64,000 nucleotides of DNA from DASWYT01 sp965246875 (GTDB lineage: Bacteria > Pseudomonadota > Alphaproteobacteria > Micavibrionales > SZUA-601): NCBI GenBank assembly GCA_965246875.1, contig CBDFFU010000003.1, positions 1,259,288 to 1,323,287 of the forward strand, given 5' to 3'. Every line of letters starts with the position of its first letter. Position 1 is the first letter of the stretch. Shown here in pieces: positions 35,982 through 43,204 of this stretch. The position numbers and the translations under genes are program-made. The notes beneath the pieces are model-generated. The model ran no database searches and was not told the DNA's origin. It saw only the letters and a program-made list of their open reading frames with translations.

Positions 35982-37736
35982 ATGGAAGCCCTAGTTCAAG
36001 CCGATATTCAAGAAGAACCGTTCGGTATCTTCATTAATGAAATAATACTACATAACGGGCAAAAGATTTTACTAAAAGAAAATGAGACTATTGTAATCGT
36101 AGGTTCTAATAATGCTGGGAAAAGTGTGTTTTTAAGATCATTAATTCCCAAAATTATTAGTCCAGTCAACGAATCTATAATTATAAAGGAACTAGATTAT
36201 AAAATTTTAGGCACCAAATCTACATATATAGATTGGATAAAAAAACGATCTGTTATATTTAGTAATGGAGGATTGAACGTATATAATTTTCAAGGCGGAT
36301 CATATAATCGTTTAGAAGATATCTCTGATCGGTGGGAAAATCTGAAACAGAGTATAAATGCTATTATTCAAAGTTTATATTCGTTTTTAACAACAGAAGA
36401 ACGTCTAAATGCATCTAAAGCCATAGCTAATATAGATTATGCCAGACAATCTTCCATTCAACCATTGCACGTTTTATATACGAATTCAAAGATTGAAAAG
36501 AATATATCTAAAATATTCAAAAATGCATTTGGGAAAAATTTAATTCTGAATAGAGTTGGCGGCCAAAACACGGAATTGTATATCGAAGATCAAGCTAATT
36601 TTCCCTCATTATCTGATGAAAACATCAGTGCATACTTAGAAGCTTTTTCAAAACTGTCTCCTCTCGTTAATCAAGGAGATGGGATGAAAAGTTTTGTAGG
36701 GATCTTACTATATTTATTTACGTTAGACAAAAGCCTAATAATCATAGATGAGCCAGAGGCCTTTTTACATCCTCCTCAAGCAAAGCTGCTAGGACAAGTA
36801 TTTACTAGAGATGAAATAAAAAGCGGCCAGAAGTTTGTAGCGACTCATAGTAGTGACTTTTTAAACGGGATAATTGAGAATAATTTAGAGCATATAAGAA
36901 TTATGCGTATAAAGAGAGTGGGTGATATAAATCAAATTTCGCAGTTAGGATATGAAACAATCAAAAGCCTTTGGAACAATCCAATTTTAAAATATTCCAA
37001 TGCTCTAGATGGTTTGTTTCATGAAAAAGTAATTGTTTGTGAAAGTGATGCGGATTGTCAATTTTATAATGCTATAAAAGAAGCTTTGCTTGCTTTAGAC
37101 GAAAACCTTTCTAATCCAGATGTTTTATTTACTCACTGTGGTGGAAAAGATAGAGTTTCTGTAATAACTGGCGCATTAAAGACATTAGATGTTGATGTGT
37201 GTACTATAGTTGATTTCGATTTCTTAAAAGAATCTGATGCGGTTAAAAATGTTGTAGTTAGTTTAAAAGGAGGTTGGTCAGAAATCGAAAAGGATTTAAA
37301 GATTGTACAAGATTCTATAAATCAAAAAAAACCTCAATTAAACTCAAAAGAAGTAAAAGATAAAATTCAGCAGTTTTTAAATGGAATATCCGAGACCCCT
37401 GAATTTCCTAAAAGTACATCCTCTCAAATAAAAGAGGTACTTAAAGAGTCATCTTCTTGGGGAATGGCTAAGATTTCGGGCAAAGCATATGTACCAGCTG
37501 GAACGCCCCATCAAACTTATATTCGCCTTATACATAAACTAAATAGTCTGGGAATATATATTGTTGAAGTTGGTGAAATAGAAGGTTTCTGTAGAGAAAT
37601 AGGCGGCCATGGCCCAGCTTGGGTAAATGCTGTCTTGGAAAATAAAGATATTAAAAATGATCCTATATTTGTGGCAGCTCGAGAATTCGTAAAAAAGATC
37701 CTTTTCCCTATTACAGAAGCTAATCCATCACAGTAA
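35982..37736 (+). CDS. OLD-like ATPase/TOPRIM nuclease, island cargo
   Basis: 584 residues. N-terminal ABC/SMC-type ATPase: Walker A GSNNAGKS (41-48), an internal helical insertion, Walker B SLIIIDEPEAFLHPPQAK (about 248-265) and the H-loop FVATHSSDF. A TOPRIM domain follows at about 345-430: KVIVCESDADCQFY (Glu), CGGKDRVSV and TIVDFDFL (Asp-x-Asp). The C-terminal 150 residues are unassigned. This is the OLD/GajA architecture: ATP-gated nicking or double-strand cleavage. The usual Gabija partner (UvrD-like GajB) is absent; the neighbour is an AlbA_2 protein. The start has GAGG eleven bases upstream. Confidence 0.85.
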   Translation: MEALVQADIQEEPFGIFINEIILHNGQKILLKENETIVIVGSNNAGKSVFLRSLIPKIISPVNESIIIKELDYKILGTKSTYIDWIKKRSVIFSNGGLNVYNFQGGSYNRLEDISDRWENLKQSINAIIQSLYSFLTTEERLNASKAIANIDYARQSSIQPLHVLYTNSKIEKNISKIFKNAFGKNLILNRVGGQNTELYIEDQANFPSLSDENISAYLEAFSKLSPLVNQGDGMKSFVGILLYLFTLDKSLIIIDEPEAFLHPPQAKLLGQVFTRDEIKSGQKFVATHSSDFLNGIIENNLEHIRIMRIKRVGDINQISQLGYETIKSLWNNPILKYSNALDGLFHEKVIVCESDADCQFYNAIKEALLALDENLSNPDVLFTHCGGKDRVSVITGALKTLDVDVCTIVDFDFLKESDAVKNVVVSLKGGWSEIEKDLKIVQDSINQKKPQLNSKEVKDKIQQFLNGISETPEFPKSTSSQIKEVLKESSSWGMAKISGKAYVPAGTPHQTYIRLIHKLNSLGIYIVEVGEIEGFCREIGGHGPAWVNAVLENKDIKNDPIFVAAREFVKKILFPITEANPSQ

Positions 37737-38084
37737 TCACTCAGGCTTTCTAATATTTTCTGATACTAGACTCGCGCGCGCGCGGGCGCGCGTATGTGTT
37801 CGCTGAATTAGCATAAATATTTCCTTGACTGTATTGCCTCGCCTGCCCTAGTGTCAAAGGCAAGGCAGTGGCCCCTGTCCAGAGGTGTTAGAACCTCTCT
37901 ATTGACGGATAATTTTGTGCATCGGCCGTTACTCGGTGCCGCCCTCGATCTTCATAGGATCGGAGGGCGGCAAGGTATGTCCAAGCCTCGCGGCTAAAGC
38001 TTGTCGCAGTCGTTCAATAGCGATTTCTAAACCTCCGGTCACCAGAGATGTTCTCTGGTGACTATCTTGCTATGGAGGAATTTA
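37737..38084 (+). other. Hairpin-rich non-coding region upstream of microproteins
   Basis: 348 bp with no gene, but dense in structure. It holds a CG-alternating tract at 37773-37798, a 6-bp hairpin at 37881-37898 (AGAGGT/ACCTCT), a 13-bp hairpin with one bulge at 37938-37971 (GCCGCCCTCGATC / GATCGGAGGGCGGC), and a perfect 11-bp hairpin with a 3-base loop at 38038-38062 (GTCACCAGAGA/TCTCTGGTGAC). The last ends 22 bp before the microprotein start. None is followed by a long U run, so they are not simple terminators. A structured RNA or a long regulated leader is likely. Confidence 0.55.
37773..37798. repeat. Alternating CG tract (possible Z-DNA)
   Basis: About 20 bases of nearly pure alternating C and G, with one GG interruption, followed by TATGTG. 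It stands out sharply in an AT-rich island and is placed 37 bp after the OLD-like gene stop. Such tracts can adopt Z-form under negative supercoiling. Confidence 0.6.
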
Positions 38085-38369
38085 ATGGCTTTCTTTAATG
38101 ACCTATGGACTGGGAAGATTCGCCTTTGGATTGCGTTCTGGTGCGTTTATTTTTGTAATGGGCATTTTATAGCTTTTCTAGCGATTAAGCTTGTTCCGGC
38201 ATTGTCACCCTTAATCATCATTCTCTACACACTTTTATCAGCTTTGATTGTTACAGCTTCGGCAAATAATTATTGTGGCAAGCCTGTATATGCGACGTCA
38301 GCAAAGCTTATTGCTTACTTTTCATGGTTGCTTTCAATTATTATCCCTTTGACAGCAACTCAGAACTGA
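38085..38369 (+). CDS. Membrane microprotein 1, island cargo
   Basis: 94 residues from the ATG at 38085, chosen because GGAGGA sits eight bases upstream. Three predicted membrane segments (LWIAFWCVYFCNGHFIAFLAI, LIIILYTLLSALIVTASA, LIAYFSWLLSIIIPL). No family is recognised. A hairpin lies directly before the ribosome site. Together with the next gene it could be a membrane-acting effector or an antitoxin/toxin-like pair; that is speculation. Confidence 0.6.
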   Translation: MAFFNDLWTGKIRLWIAFWCVYFCNGHFIAFLAIKLVPALSPLIIILYTLLSALIVTASANNYCGKPVYATSAKLIAYFSWLLSIIIPLTATQN

Positions 38370-38406
38370 AAAGCTAATTGTCTATATTTTAAAGAAGGAA
38401 GCCTAC

Positions 38407-38649
38407 ATGTTATCGGTGCAGATTGCTCTTGGAATCTTTATTGCCTGGTTCTCAATAAAAGTAATAGAAAGCATCATAAAAAGACGTAAAGTCTTTGAGC
38501 GAAATCTTATTAGGTTTTTCGAGATAACTAAATATTTTCTTATCAAATTGAAAAATGGTTTTTCTTCTTTCAGCAAAACTGAATTACAGACCATTGGTTT
38601 AGCGTTCTTCCTCCTAATGCTGAGTGTAATCACTTTAACAGCTTTCTAG
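38407..38649 (+). CDS. Membrane microprotein 2, island cargo
   Basis: 80 residues with AAGGA eight bases before the ATG. Two membrane helices (VQIALGIFIAWFSIKVI; GLAFFLLMLSVITLTAF) flank a strongly basic middle (KRRKVFERNLIRFFEITKY). No family is recognised. It lies 37 bp after microprotein 1 and is probably co-transcribed with it. Confidence 0.6.
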   Translation: MLSVQIALGIFIAWFSIKVIESIIKRRKVFERNLIRFFEITKYFLIKLKNGFSSFSKTELQTIGLAFFLLMLSVITLTAF

Positions 38650-39146
38650 CATCAATCTGTTAACACTACTCCTAGGGCTTTCATGTATTCGCTTGCCTGC
38701 GCTGTGGGTGCGCGCTGCACTCATGACATGAAAGCGTCCCAAACTCCTTCATCTTTCAGGTGGAACTTATTTGTATGTATCAGTGAAAGAAAGTAAGGAA
38801 ACCTGGTAGAGCAAGAGATGACACTCGGTGGAGTTTTGAGCGAGAGCATAGCGGGACTATCCCCAAGCCCCTTAAAAGAGCCTAGAGACAGTCCCGCACA
38901 CTCAACGTGAGAAATGACACTTGGAGCCAGCCCTTCGCTTCGTGCCCTTCTAGTGCCCCATACAAGCCTAGAAGGTTACCAGCTTCTTACGATGGCGCCA
39001 TTTAAGGCAATATGGCCACCGGATGGGCATAGGCATCTGGTTTTAACGGTGCCTTACCTGTTGTTATCCCATCATCCCCACAGTAACAGACCAAGACTTT
39101 ACGCTGCCGTATCTCGCCGACCATAAAGCCCGAAATTTAATTCCTC
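38650..39146 (+). other. Structured non-coding region (candidate RNA)
   Basis: 497 bp without a plausible gene and GC-richer than the flanking cargo. A perfect 10-bp long-range stem (GCTTTCATGT 38677-38686 with ACATGAAAGC 38726-38735) closes a GC-rich inner segment. Further stems are GCGGGACT/AGTCCCGC (38851-38858 with 38890-38897), CCTTCTAG/CTAGAAGG (38946-38953 with 38968-38975) and CCGGATG/CATCTGG (39019-39025 with 39034-39040). Several independent perfect stems in one gap suggest a folded RNA of unknown class; the transcribed strand is not certain. Confidence 0.5.
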
Positions 39147-39419
39147 TTATTTTTCACGAAGAATTTTTGAAATAATTATTTTCCATGGCTTGCGCGATCG
39201 CAGTTCGGTCTTATACCGTCTGGCTACGTAATTCATCCATTGGACTATATCTTCCACCCGATAAGCCGCTGCCCAACGGTCATGAAGGATATAACGTGGG
39301 CCTTTGTGCTTTAGCCGAAGCAGATAAAGGGTGCCCGCTTCTAAACCCATAAGCTGGGCAGCCTCTTCTGGCGGCATGAGACCATTCTTGTAATCAAGAG
39401 AATTTTTATATCCAGACAT
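39147..39419 (-). CDS. Small HTH-type DNA-binding protein
   Basis: 90 residues from the ATG at 39419 (GGGAG six bases upstream). The pattern MPPEEAAQLMGLEAGTLYLLRLK...GPRYILHDRWAAAYRVEDIVQWM is that of a helix-turn-helix_17/excisionase-like winged helix. The C-terminus is basic. It is a likely transcription factor or recombination directionality factor of the island. It is translated just after the next HTH gene (10 bp gap). Confidence 0.65.
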   Translation of the reverse strand: MSGYKNSLDYKNGLMPPEEAAQLMGLEAGTLYLLRLKHKGPRYILHDRWAAAYRVEDIVQWMNYVARRYKTELRSRKPWKIIISKILREK

Positions 39420-39429
39420 CTTCAACTCC

Positions 39430-39639
39430 CTATTTACTAACAGATGAAGACGGGAATTGAATAACGTTACTATCCAGAAATGCCTGTAAATCGGTAAGCC
39501 GATATTTAACTAGTTTCCCAACTTTAATGTATGGCAATGGATAACGTTTTGTTGAGGCCCAAACCTCTAATGTTGTTTTAGCCAGCCCTAGATACGCTGC
39601 TGCTTCTTTACGTGATAAGAGTTCATTTTGATTTTGCAT
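39430..39639 (-). CDS. AlpA/excisionase-like HTH protein
   Basis: 69 residues from the ATG at 39639, with GGAGG seven bases upstream. LLSRKEAAAYLGLAKTTLEVWASTKRYPLPYIKVGKLVKYRLTDLQAFL is a complete HTH_17 (MerR-like) module; this family includes AlpA and phage excisionases that control integrase genes and excision. Its position near the tRNA end of the island fits that role. Confidence 0.75.
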   Translation of the reverse strand: MQNQNELLSRKEAAAYLGLAKTTLEVWASTKRYPLPYIKVGKLVKYRLTDLQAFLDSNVIQFPSSSVSK

Positions 39640-39728
39640 GATCTTGCCTCCATTGGCTTCATGCAACAAAATCAACCATTCTTTTTTATATCGAAAAACA
39701 GGGGTAAGTGATTATTTTAGAAAATCTA

Positions 39729-40361
39729 TTAATTATTACTATCAATGACATTGTGAATAATTTCAATGTTTTCATTATCTCTCAAGGAGCCCACCGCGAC
39801 ACATGCTATATATAGCTTTAGAAGCGGTGACTTCTTCGCAGCGTAATATTTAACTTGCAATGCTTCTGACGTGATGTTTAAACTAGCCCAAGGTTGCTTC
39901 TTAACGAGAATATCGCATGCTTTTATGATTGATAACTTTCTATCAAAAACTGGTTTAATAATTTCCCATTGATTGACCTGAGCCTCTATTTGAAAATAAA
40001 GCTTGGCTAGAAGCTTCATATTCCAGCTTTCTTTGCGACCACGCTTCTTTTCCTCAAGTACTTTAAAGCCAGCAAATTTATGATCAGCCATTGCTAAGCA
40101 GAGATTAAACCATTTGGTATCAGGGGCAGCATCTTTTATATCGTAATAATCTAAAAGCAGATTCAATTTTTTTAGCTTTTCAGAAAAAACGTGCTTCTCG
40201 ATTTCCAGAAAATCATTTTCATGCTTTCGAATAAATTCGTTTTCATCAAAACCAGATAGAAGCTGATTACCCAAGCCTGGCCTTTTTGGAAAAGGCTTGT
40301 GCTTAATTGGTGTTAATAGTGCCTTTGGTGGCTTACCTGGTGTGTGTTTAGATGTTGGCAT
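39729..40361 (-). CDS. Hypothetical island protein
   Basis: 210 residues from the ATG at 40361 (a TTG twelve codons upstream is possible). It has a basic, Pro-rich N-terminus (HTPGKPPKALLTPIKHKPFPKRPG) and a helical body with a WNMKLLAKLYFQIEAQVNQW segment. It is not recognised; it may be a replication or regulatory protein of the island. It is the cargo gene closest to the tRNA end. Confidence 0.5.
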   Translation of the reverse strand: MPTSKHTPGKPPKALLTPIKHKPFPKRPGLGNQLLSGFDENEFIRKHENDFLEIEKHVFSEKLKKLNLLLDYYDIKDAAPDTKWFNLCLAMADHKFAGFKVLEEKKRGRKESWNMKLLAKLYFQIEAQVNQWEIIKPVFDRKLSIIKACDILVKKQPWASLNITSEALQVKYYAAKKSPLLKLYIACVAVGSLRDNENIEIIHNVIDSNN

Positions 40362-40417
40362 AGAATAAGCATACGAAGATAAGTCTTGTATAAGCAAGTA
40401 GCACTCTAATATTCAAC

Positions 40418-40438
40418 GAGTAGCATATAGGTAGCATA
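40418..40438 (+). repeat. Tandem integrase arm-type repeats, right end
   Basis: GAGTAGCATA (40418-40427) and AGGTAGCATA (40429-40438), 11 bp apart. They match the left-end pair at 31523-31543 in sequence, spacing and orientation. A third partial GTAGCA copy lies at 40398. Confidence 0.65.
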
Positions 40439-40480
40439 ACCCAAAAACGTCTTATCTGATTTCAAAAATAAGTCTTTGAT

Positions 40481-40560
<80 letters not shown>

Positions 40561-40688
40561 ACGAAAACAGACCCGATGACACAACTTGCGTTTTTCACGG
40601 TGTGGCGGCATCCTAAACAATATGCCGCCTGTTCGCAAGGGGCATTTTCCTGTATTTGCCTGTCAAAACCGCTAAAGACATTGTTTTC

Positions 40689-40859
40689 ATGGATAAAAAC
40701 GACCCTCAGTTGCCGTCTGACCAGCCCACGCGCAAACGCCCGCGCCCGGTGCAGCAGGCTAAGGAAGCGGAAGCCCTGGCTGCCAAGCGTGCCGAAAATC
40801 TGCGGCAAAATTTGATGAAGCGGAAAGTACAGGCCAGAGCGAAGCAGGATGAGAGCTGA
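40689..40859 (+). CDS. Small charged protein, unknown
   Basis: 56 residues from the ATG at 40689. It is almost entirely charged and helical (VQQAKEAEALAAKRAENLRQ, then KRKVQARAKQDES). Short proteins of this composition are common in alphaproteobacteria and lack an assigned function. It lies between the tRNA and convergent proC. Confidence 0.55.
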   Translation: MDKNDPQLPSDQPTRKRPRPVQQAKEAEALAAKRAENLRQNLMKRKVQARAKQDES

Positions 40860-40868
40860 GTTGTAACT

Positions 40869-41981
40869 TTATCCGATATATCCAGTTGGTGTGATAGCGT
40901 ATAAAACAGCATTGTGCGTATCATCAACGGTTATAAAGTGCAAAACCTGATCGAATACATTATTTTTGGCGGTCAGATAAGAGACAGTCCATATGATTGC
41001 CGTTTGATCATCACGTAATAGGCTTTGACCCTCGAAGGTTGCCGTTAAACCTTCTTCCAAATCAAACGTGATCCCGTGATTGGCAAGCCATTTTGCTGAC
41101 ATCGAAATGACATTGTCTCTGTTCAGTTTTGGTTCAATGCCGAGACTAAGTTCCTGTGAACGCTTTAACCCGGCGATAACAGTTTTGCGGATCAGATTAT
41201 TGAGACTAAAAGAACCGGCTTGTTGTAAAACACTCAGTCCCGCAGCTGTTGTGCCGTTTGGACTGGTGACATTTTCCCGTAACTTTGCAGCACTGACATC
41301 TGGCTGAGCGGCGGCTAACGCTGCGCTGCCAATGACAGTTTGACGGGCAAGCCTGGCTGCCATATCAGCCGGCAGGCCATACGTTTGACCAGCGTCTGTC
41401 ATCGCTTCAATCAATGCAAACACATAGGCCGGCCCGCTGCCTGATAAGGCCGTAACAGCATGCATATGATGTTCATTTTCCAGCCAGAGACACTGACCGG
41501 TTGCGCTGAATAATTGATCAACACTGGCGCGTTGATCCGGGGTCGTATTTTGATTGGCAATGCCTGCTGTCATGCCCTGCCCGATTTGTGCAGGCGTGTT
41601 GGGCATCAGCCGCACAATTGGTTGATCAGGATTACCGCATAATTCTTGCAAACGATCTAATGATATGCCGGCAGCGATTGATAAAACTAAGATGTTACGT
41701 TGGAGATATTGCCGGTACAGTGGTATCAGATCTGCCATCATTTGCGGTTTGATGGCAAACAACAGAATATCGGGCTGTGGTGCAGATGGTAATGGTTCCG
41801 ACAGCCATTGATCAGCGTCGCGCAACTGTAAATCTGCAGGCTGTTGGCTAGTATCAATTAAAGTAATCCCGCCGCGCAACATATCGGCCCGGCACCACGT
41901 ATGATACAACGCCTGCCCCATTTTACCGGCGCCGATGATCCATGCCGATTGATTACGCGTGTCTGATTGAAAATTACTCAT
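40869..41981 (-). CDS. proC: Pyrroline-5-carboxylate reductase with C-terminal extension
   Basis: 370 residues; ProC is usually near 270. The N-terminal NADPH fold (AWIIGAGKMGQAL), FAIKPQMM, RLMPNTPAQIGQGMTA and the catalytic domain (AVTALSGSGPAYVFALIEAMTDAG, then REN-VTSPNGTTAAGL) are complete to about residue 275. About 90 extra residues follow (SMSAKWLANHGITFDLEEGL... ending AITPTGYIG) that I do not recognise. It catalyses the last step of proline synthesis. It is downstream of the DUF1653 gene, on the same strand. Confidence 0.92.
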   Translation of the reverse strand: MSNFQSDTRNQSAWIIGAGKMGQALYHTWCRADMLRGGITLIDTSQQPADLQLRDADQWLSEPLPSAPQPDILLFAIKPQMMADLIPLYRQYLQRNILVLSIAAGISLDRLQELCGNPDQPIVRLMPNTPAQIGQGMTAGIANQNTTPDQRASVDQLFSATGQCLWLENEHHMHAVTALSGSGPAYVFALIEAMTDAGQTYGLPADMAARLARQTVIGSAALAAAQPDVSAAKLRENVTSPNGTTAAGLSVLQQAGSFSLNNLIRKTVIAGLKRSQELSLGIEPKLNRDNVISMSAKWLANHGITFDLEEGLTATFEGQSLLRDDQTAIIWTVSYLTAKNNVFDQVLHFITVDDTHNAVLYAITPTGYIG

Positions 41982-41985
41982 GTTG

Positions 41986-42225
41986 TTACTTATCAACCGG
42001 AATAAAACGCGGAACGGATGTGCCGTTCAATTTTACAGTCTCAAAAAATACATCGTAAGGCCGCGTAAAAACCGGACGCATCCCGTATTGGCCAGCCAGT
42101 TCAGGAATATCATATAGCGCGCGATAGACAACCATAGGCTGCTGATCCTCAACATTTAAGGCCAGTGCCAACACATCATACAGATGATCGGGGTTTTTAT
42201 AGTGTCGATATAGGCCAAGGCGCAA
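41986..42225 (-). CDS. DUF1653 domain protein
   Basis: 79 residues starting at TTG 42225, 3 bases after the YbjN stop. The DUF1653 pattern is clear: YRHYKNPDHLYDVLALAL, then MVVYRALYDIPELAGQYGMRPVFTRPYDVFFE, whose parts are typical. Function unknown; the compact beta fold may bind small ligands. It is translationally coupled to the genes around it. Confidence 0.8.
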   Translation of the reverse strand: MRLGLYRHYKNPDHLYDVLALALNVEDQQPMVVYRALYDIPELAGQYGMRPVFTRPYDVFFETVKLNGTSVPRFIPVDK

Positions 42226-42228
42226 GAT

Positions 42229-42762
42229 TTACGCCTCGCCCATCGGTTCAGCCAGCAAGGCGACGATCATGTCATTCGCCGGCGGTGTCAGACTTTCCGG
42301 GTGCAGGTTGATCTGCAACACCGATTGGAATGCCGGATGAAAACGATCCATTTCAGCCAAGGCGATTTCCAGCATGTCTTCAATATGTTCTTGCACATCG
42401 CCTGACATCTGGCGCATCAGGCTGGTGTAACGAAACACGACATAGTCTTCGGAGTCATCCAAAGTAAAAAAGCCGGCCCAGGTTTTGCGGTTCACTTCGT
42501 ATAACATGCCGCGCACGGCGTCGCGCTTGTCTGTAGTGACTTTTAAATCGCTCAAGCAGCACAGTTGCAACGATTGAAATTCATCCTGCCACAGAAAATT
42601 CATGGTCAGCTCACCCCAACGACCGATACAGTCAAAACTTGCTTCGTCGTCCGCATGTTTTTCCAGCGGCCATTTGTTTTCTTCGGCAATGACTTCAAGA
42701 GCAGCAATCGGATCAGCCGTTTCGGGACGCGACAAACGCACGACATTGTCAAAATTCTTCAT
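42229..42762 (-). CDS. YbjN domain-containing protein
   Basis: 177 residues. The YbjN fold, related to type III secretion chaperones, is suggested by IAEENKWPLEKHADDEASF, LCCLSDLKV and EDMLEIALAEMDRFHPAFQ. In alphaproteobacteria it usually sits between ubiK and proC, as here. The start overlaps the ubiK stop (ATGA). Confidence 0.82.
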   Translation of the reverse strand: MKNFDNVVRLSRPETADPIAALEVIAEENKWPLEKHADDEASFDCIGRWGELTMNFLWQDEFQSLQLCCLSDLKVTTDKRDAVRGMLYEVNRKTWAGFFTLDDSEDYVVFRYTSLMRQMSGDVQEHIEDMLEIALAEMDRFHPAFQSVLQINLHPESLTPPANDMIVALLAEPMGEA

Positions 42763-43103
42763 CGCTTGGATCCTTTGCTGGGAGCTGTTTTTGTCACCGG
42801 CTTTGCGGTAAGTTTTGCTTTTGGTGCAACCTTGTTGACGGGCTTGGCAGCAGCCGTTTTGCCTTCCAAAGCGTCAAGACGTTTTTGGAAAGCCGCATTA
42901 TCGGCGCGTGCCTGTTTGGCCATTTGTTCGACAATTTCAAAATCGCTGCGTGGCACGAGGTCAAGTTCGATCAAGAATCGGTCAAGATGCGTCTTAATTT
43001 CCTGACGCAAATGTTGGCGAAAGCCAGACAGCGCGCCAACGGCACCCGTGGCCAGACGTGCGACATCATCAAAAATTTGCTTGTCATTCATCGCTTTAAA
43101 CAT
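42759..43103 (-). CDS. ubiK: Ubiquinone biosynthesis accessory factor UbiK (BMFP)
   Basis: 114 residues. QIFDDVARLATGAVGALSGFRQ, then LIELDLVPRSDFEIVEQMA and a coiled coil (NAAFQKRLDALEG) define the BMFP/YqiC family. A Lys/Ala/Pro-rich tail follows. UbiK helps the aerobic ubiquinone complex. First gene of ubiK-YbjN-DUF1653-proC. Confidence 0.87.
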   Translation of the reverse strand: MFKAMNDKQIFDDVARLATGAVGALSGFRQHLRQEIKTHLDRFLIELDLVPRSDFEIVEQMAKQARADNAAFQKRLDALEGKTAAAKPVNKVAPKAKLTAKPVTKTAPSKGSKR

Positions 43104-43204
43104 GAAACAACATCAATATCTCGAGTTAGCGTTAACGCAATAGTTAACGGTCTCTTAATTGTATCATGAGTCCAGCCGGCAGAAAAGAAATAAATCGTTA
43201 AGAT

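Noticed and set aside
35982..37736. Gabija GajA
   Set aside because: The architecture is similar, but no UvrD-like GajB helicase is adjacent on either side; the partner is an AlbA_2 protein.
37737..39146. Retron or CRISPR array
   Set aside because: No reverse transcriptase is encoded in the island, and the hairpins are different sequences, not regularly spaced repeats.
38650..39146. Short ORF at 38914-39126 as a gene
   Set aside because: It has no ribosome site or recognisable domain, and its composition follows the structured non-coding sequence.
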